A stretch of 10,695 bases of DNA from an uncultured Flavobacteriales bacterium (GTDB taxonomy: Bacteria > Bacteroidota > Bacteroidia > Flavobacteriales > BACL11): contig CAJWUS010000035.1 in the NCBI GenBank assembly GCA_913047525.1, positions 1 to 10,695 of the forward strand, read 5' to 3'. The notes beneath the pieces are model-generated. The model had not been told where the DNA came from, did not search any database, and worked only from the letters and a program-made list of their open reading frames with translations. Made by a program: the position numbers and the translations under genes. Every line of letters starts with the position of its first letter. Within the stretch, counting starts at the first letter, position 1. Shown here piece after piece: positions 7,324 to 10,695 of this stretch.

Positions 7324-8058
7324 TTATTTTATCTGTATTTTCGTTTTTCCGAACCTTCTTTCTCTTTTTTGATAATCTATAATAGCTTTTATCAAATCCT
7401 CTTTTCTAAAATCGGGCCACAAAGTATCGGTAAAATACAATTCAGAATAGGCAATTTGCCAAAGCAAAAAATTACTGATTCTTTTCTCGCCACTTGTTCT
7501 GATTAAAAGCTCAGGATCAGGAACGTTTTTTGTATTTAAATATTGCTGAAATTTTTCTTCTGTTATTTCAGATGGTAAATTATTCTCTCTTTTTTTCAAG
7601 ATACTATTTATAGCATTTATTATTTCCCATCTTCCACTATAACTAAGAGCTAAGACGAGAGTCATTTGTTTGTTCTTTTTTGTTTTTTCAATAGCTTGTT
7701 CTAACTCCTGTTTGCATTTGTTAGGAAGTTGTTTTAAATTTCCAATAGCGTGAAGGCAGATATCATTCTTCATTAAAGTCTTAGTTTCTTTATTTATTGT
7801 AGAAATAAGAAGTGTCATAAGGGCATTTACTTCTTTTTCCGAACGTTTCCAATTTTCTGTAGAAAAAGCATAAAGCGTAAGGTATTTTATACCAATTTCT
7901 GCTGCTGTTTCCACTGTCTCTCGAACTGCTTTTACTCCATTCTGATGACCAAAAACTCGAAATTCCCCTTTTTGTTCAGCCCATCTTCCATTTCCATCCA
8001 TGGTAATGGCAATATGCTTTGGTAAATTCTCTTTTTCTATCTGCTCAATCAAAGCCAT
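7324..8058 (-). CDS. uppS: Undecaprenyl diphosphate synthase (cis-prenyl transferase)
   Basis: Condenses isopentenyl diphosphate units onto farnesyl diphosphate to give the C55 carrier lipid used for peptidoglycan and surface polysaccharide; acts at the cytoplasmic face of the inner membrane. The 244-aa length is normal. Family signatures are all present: MDGNGRWA at 20-27 with catalytic Asp21, FSTENW at 65-70, LSYSGRWEI at 138-146, and the region V conserved block DPELLIRTSGEKRISNFLLW at 181-200 followed by SELYF and WPDF. The ATG at 8058 gives MALIEQI, the usual kind of start. It lies 24 bases after the PorG-type gene and 6 bases before bamA, the same order as in other Bacteroidota. The chain length of the product is inferred from the family and not visible in the sequence. 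Confidence 0.97.
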   Translation of the reverse strand: MALIEQIEKENLPKHIAITMDGNGRWAEQKGEFRVFGHQNGVKAVRETVETAAEIGIKYLTLYAFSTENWKRSEKEVNALMTLLISTINKETKTLMKNDICLHAIGNLKQLPNKCKQELEQAIEKTKKNKQMTLVLALSYSGRWEIINAINSILKKRENNLPSEITEEKFQQYLNTKNVPDPELLIRTSGEKRISNFLLWQIAYSELYFTDTLWPDFRKEDLIKAIIDYQKRERRFGKTKIQIK

Positions 8059-8082
8059 CTTATTTCCAGAAATTTTTTAGAA

Positions 8083-8937
8083 TTAGTAGTTGCACCTTTC
8101 TTTTTCTGATAAAATCTTGAAAGAAAGTGTAATGCCAGTAAAAGTGTACCAATCTTTATCTTTAGAGTTCCCTCTTTGATAGTCTTTTGCTTGAGGTCCG
8201 TTTAAACTTTTATCAGACATTTCCTTGTGTATTTTATCCCACTCATTCAGATTTCCCCCAGTATAAGTGGTGCTTACATCATCTAAATAATCAGTAAAAG
8301 TTTTACGGATTCCATATTCCAAAATAATATTGAAAGTTTTGTTTACTGCAATCTTAAATCCACCCCCCATAGGAATGGAAAATTGTGTAAGAGCATATTT
8401 TTTTCTGTCTTGAAAAGAGGTTGTCCCTTGCCCTTCAGTGCCTAATGGCTGTAATGCTACCCATTCTCCATGAGGAGCTTCTGCCTTGGGATTGAACTTA
8501 AAAAGAGATATGCCCGCAAATATGAAAGGGGTAAAAGGATACAAAGAATTGCCTGTTTCATATGGCAAAAAGTTGAATTCTACTTGACCGGAAAGCTCGT
8601 AAATGGGTGAACGAAAATGTAAGTTTCTATTTAGTTTTACTGTATCGTTTGTGTTTCTAGCATCATCTGCTCTAATATGTCCTAAAAGTAGTTCGCCTTT
8701 TACTACAATTCTTCTGTCGATATTTTTTCGAATAACTATTCCGCCAGAAGGCATCATATAATCGAAATGATTACTGTTGATATCACCCAAATAATAGGAG
8801 CTGCCAGCCATAATTCCAATTTCGGTTGAAGAAACAACTTGTGCTGTTATACTAGAAGTAAAAAATAAGAAAGAAAGCAAAGAAATTGCTAGAATTCGAT
8901 TTTTATTTTGGACAATATGTTTTAGTGTTGTAATCAT
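8083..8937 (-). CDS. PorG-type outer-membrane barrel protein (DUF6089)
   Basis: DUF6089-family outer-membrane beta-barrel. The type IX secretion protein PorG of Porphyromonas gingivalis belongs to this family, to my knowledge, and sits next to uppS and bamA as here; it helps anchor the PorK/PorN ring. The mature protein follows a signal peptide (residues 1 to about 32, ending SSITAQ). Visible family marks are YYLGDIN (48-54), alternating strand-like segments, LEYGIRKTFTDYLDDVSTTY (206-225), and near the C-terminus RGN followed by DWYTFTGITLSF. The protein ends in ERCNY. I start at the ATG at 8937 (284 aa). An upstream TTG at 8964 is in frame but falls inside a putative -7 promoter box and would add a nine-residue acidic stretch ahead of the signal peptide. 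The type IX role is inferred; the other type IX genes are not in this window. Confidence 0.82.
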   Translation of the reverse strand: MITTLKHIVQNKNRILAISLLSFLFFTSSITAQVVSSTEIGIMAGSSYYLGDINSNHFDYMMPSGGIVIRKNIDRRIVVKGELLLGHIRADDARNTNDTVKLNRNLHFRSPIYELSGQVEFNFLPYETGNSLYPFTPFIFAGISLFKFNPKAEAPHGEWVALQPLGTEGQGTTSFQDRKKYALTQFSIPMGGGFKIAVNKTFNIILEYGIRKTFTDYLDDVSTTYTGGNLNEWDKIHKEMSDKSLNGPQAKDYQRGNSKDKDWYTFTGITLSFKILSEKERCNY

Positions 8938-8961
8938 AGATTTGTAAAAATTTTCCTCAGG

Positions 8962-8969
8962 CAAATATA
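8962..8969 (-). promoter_or_regulatory. Putative -7 promoter box for porG-uppS-bamA
   Basis: Minus-strand TATATTTG, a full match to the Bacteroidetes -7 consensus and the same 8-mer found before the ompH pair. It lies in the 63-base gap between nadK and the ATG at 8937, leaving 24 bases to the start codon. I see no TTTG at the expected -33 distance, so the call is moderate. Confidence 0.45.
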
Positions 8970-9000
8970 GGGTTATTTCAATTTTTAAGGCTTGAATTAT

Positions 9001-9879
9001 TTAATTTCTTTTATCAATCCCCCACATTAACTTACTCCTTATGGTAGAGATAAAAGAATGAGATTGTGGTTCAATAAGATTAATCTTGAAATCGGCTTTT
9101 TTTATGATAAGCGAATTAGAAGAGTCGAAAGCCCTGAAACGCGAGTCGAGTGACACAAGCGCCAATTGATCTTTGTCCGCTACTTTTAATTTAATAATGT
9201 TTTCATCACTAAGCACAATAGGTCGAACATTCAGATTGTGTGGTGCAATAGGGGTTATTACAATATTTTCAGATCCCGGAATAATAATTGGCCCGCCACA
9301 ACTAAGAGAATATCCTGTTGAACCAGTAGGTGTTGCAATTACCAAACCATCCGCCCAATAAGAGTTTAAGAATTCATCATTTAAAAAAGCATCAATCCGA
9401 ATCATGGAGGAAGTATCCTTTTTTACAATAGCTACTTCATTTAGGGCAAAATTTACTTTTCCGAACAAATTATTTTCTGTTCCCAAGCAAAGTAACGTTC
9501 GGTTTTTTATTTGAAAGTTTTTATTCAGCACATCATTTATTGCTGATTCAATTTGGTCAGTAGAGATACTTGAAATAAAACCAAGCCGACCAGTATTTAT
9601 TCCCAAAATAGGAATATTACTATCTCTGACAAGAGTAACCGATCCCAATAAAGTGCCATCTCCACCAATGCTAAACAGAAAATCAGCATTATCTTTTAGT
9701 GTTTCGTAGGAATCAAAAACCTCTGGCGGTTTTTCAAACTTTACGTTCTTATCAAGAAAAAACAAATATTCTTCATATACCAAAAGAGAAACATTTTCAG
9801 ATTCTAGTCGGCTTACCAAATGCTGAATGTATTTGGTAAATTGTTCTGAACAGGGAGTTCCAAATAATGCTATTCGCAT
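9001..9879 (-). CDS. nadK: NAD kinase
   Basis: Phosphorylates NAD to NADP in the cytoplasm. The 292-aa product carries the full set of family motifs: GGDGTLLG at 72-79 with catalytic Asp74, NTGRLGF at 95-101, NE at 147-148, ADGLVIATPTGSTGYSLS at 177-194 containing the second conserved Asp (178) and TGSTGY, and the C-terminal MWGID usual in Bacteroidota. The ATG at 9879 (MRIALFGTPC) is the natural start. An in-frame TTG at 9900 would overlap the upstream gene and add seven residues, so I reject it. The ATG lies one base after the stop codon of the upstream barrel gene (TAA-T-ATG), so translation is probably coupled. Placement before porG-uppS-bamA is common in the phylum. Nothing unusual in the protein. 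Confidence 0.97.
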   Translation of the reverse strand: MRIALFGTPCSEQFTKYIQHLVSRLESENVSLLVYEEYLFFLDKNVKFEKPPEVFDSYETLKDNADFLFSIGGDGTLLGSVTLVRDSNIPILGINTGRLGFISSISTDQIESAINDVLNKNFQIKNRTLLCLGTENNLFGKVNFALNEVAIVKKDTSSMIRIDAFLNDEFLNSYWADGLVIATPTGSTGYSLSCGGPIIIPGSENIVITPIAPHNLNVRPIVLSDENIIKLKVADKDQLALVSLDSRFRAFDSSNSLIIKKADFKINLIEPQSHSFISTIRSKLMWGIDKRN

Positions 9880-9880
9880 A

Positions 9881-10695
9881 TTATTTCTTGTTATCCCCAA
9901 AGGGGTTTGAAAAGTGCAAAAATATACCTTTTTCTCCTAATCCGTTAATTCCGAACTCAATTCTTAGTAATTTGTCGTAATAAGTAACATAATCTAAGCT
10001 GATTCCTTTACCAAAAAGCAGGCTATTTGCTAAATGGTTTTCAGTGTTAGTCTGCTTATCAATTACATAACCAACATCTGCAAAAACGGACACATACAAA
10101 GAGAAATGAGATTTTTTGAATTGAGACATTTTAATATAAGGTAAATCAAATTTCCTTTTCCCAATGAGTTGATATTTTATGGCAGTTTTACTAAGCCATA
10201 AGTGTTGTCCATCAATAACATAATATTCGTAGGTACGCACATAATCACCATATCCTAATCCTTCTTGGGCAAAATAGGGCTGATAACCATTAGAAGAAAC
10301 TTTTGCTTTAAAACTAGAGCCAATATAGAGTCGCTTAATAGGATTAAGGTGTTTTTCTGCTTTTCCTGCCACTTCAAGATAATTTACAGGACTTGAACCG
10401 GCAAAGTTTTTTGTAATCTCAAAATGTAAATAATGCCCATGCAAAGGATATGTAATATAGTCTCTTTGCTCGTTAGCAAATTGATATGTTGCCTTAAAAT
10501 AATCTCCATTTTTTTTATCATTTCTTAAATAATTAGAATTATTTTCCTTAATAAAATCGGCAATGTTCGTATTATAATAATGTAATTCTAATTTGTGTTT
10601 GTGGCGCGTATCCTTTCTATATAAGACATCCAATTCTAATTCAAAATCTTTTGTAGTATACTGCTCTCCATTTTCATAATAAAGCAATTTATTAT
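9881..10695 (-). CDS. Omp85-type (BamA/TamA-like) outer-membrane barrel, N-terminus cut
   Basis: C-terminal part (about 270 residues) of an outer-membrane beta-barrel. The frame is open to the window edge, so the start and any POTRA domains are missing; no internal start is needed. The barrel reading rests on alternating strand segments, on GYGDYVRTYEYYVIDGQ, which corresponds to the loop-6 VRGF/VRGY motif of Omp85 proteins, on FADVGYV, and on the last strand FGINGLGEKGIFLHFSNPF. The motif keeps its Arg but has Thr in place of Gly. After the Phe that would close a beta-signal there are five more residues, GDNKK. The true BamA is encoded only about 2.6 kb further on, so this is a second Omp85-like protein and not BamA. 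Its clients are unknown. The stop codon is one base from the nadK ATG, which implies one operon. A different 16-stranded barrel family remains possible without the N-terminal half. Confidence 0.68.
   Translation of the reverse strand, partial: NKLLYYENGEQYTTKDFELELDVLYRKDTRHKHKLELHYYNTNIADFIKENNSNYLRNDKKNGDYFKATYQFANEQRDYITYPLHGHYLHFEITKNFAGSSPVNYLEVAGKAEKHLNPIKRLYIGSSFKAKVSSNGYQPYFAQEGLGYGDYVRTYEYYVIDGQHLWLSKTAIKYQLIGKRKFDLPYIKMSQFKKSHFSLYVSVFADVGYVIDKQTNTENHLANSLLFGKGISLDYVTYYDKLLRIEFGINGLGEKGIFLHFSNPFGDNKK

Noticed and set aside
9880..9900. TTG start of nadK at 9900
   Set aside because: It overlaps the upstream gene and adds residues before MRIALFG, where NAD kinases normally begin.
9895..9905. 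Palindrome CCCCAAAGGGG near the end of the Omp85-type gene
   Set aside because: The stem is only 4 bp, has no T-tract on either strand, and lies in coding sequence (NPFGDN); not a credible terminator.
9917..9924. TATTTTTG on the minus strand upstream of nadK, a match to TAnnTTTG
   Set aside because: It is inside coding sequence with no -33 partner, and such strings are frequent in AT-rich DNA.
1..10695. A new defence, mobile or RNA system
   Set aside because: All visible coding capacity is taken by conserved housekeeping and envelope genes with short gaps; I see no repeats, integrase or transposase motifs, or structured RNA beyond the single terminator.

Overview
The window is an AT-rich piece of a Bacteroidota (Bacteroidetes) chromosome. 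Every gene I can support lies on the minus strand, so transcription runs from high to low coordinates. The phylum call rests on the gene order nadK - PorG-type barrel (DUF6089) - uppS - bamA - ompH - ompH - murI, on putative promoters with the Bacteroidetes -7 box TAnnTTTG, and on start codons that mostly lack a Shine-Dalgarno sequence. The protein sequences look Flavobacteriia-like, but I cannot name a genus.

Layout in transcription order. From 10695 to 9881 is the 3' end of an Omp85-type outer-membrane barrel gene, cut by the window edge. It is followed with a 1-base gap by nadK (NAD kinase). A short gap with a putative promoter leads to a DUF6089 barrel gene of the PorG type (type IX secretion), then uppS (undecaprenyl diphosphate synthase), then bamA, which must start at TTG. 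A putative promoter straddling the bamA stop codon precedes two ompH/Skp-type periplasmic chaperone genes. A clear intrinsic terminator follows the second ompH. Next come murI (glutamate racemase), nfu (iron-sulfur cluster scaffold) and an exported M1-family zinc aminopeptidase. The peptidase gene overlaps the nfu end by 11 bases and runs off the window at position 1, so its C-terminus is not seen.

How the genes fit together. Most of the block serves cell-envelope construction. UppS makes the lipid carrier for peptidoglycan and O-antigen, MurI supplies D-glutamate for peptidoglycan, BamA inserts outer-membrane barrels, and the OmpH/Skp proteins should escort barrels across the periplasm. The PorG-type protein and the Omp85-type protein are themselves outer-membrane barrels. 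NadK and Nfu are housekeeping cofactor genes. No gene-free stretch exceeds about 65 bases. I see no tRNA, rRNA, CRISPR array, insertion sequence or phage gene.

I found no credible new system. The observations worth checking are mostly about gene regulation and start sites, plus an altered loop motif and C-terminal tail in the Omp85-type protein.
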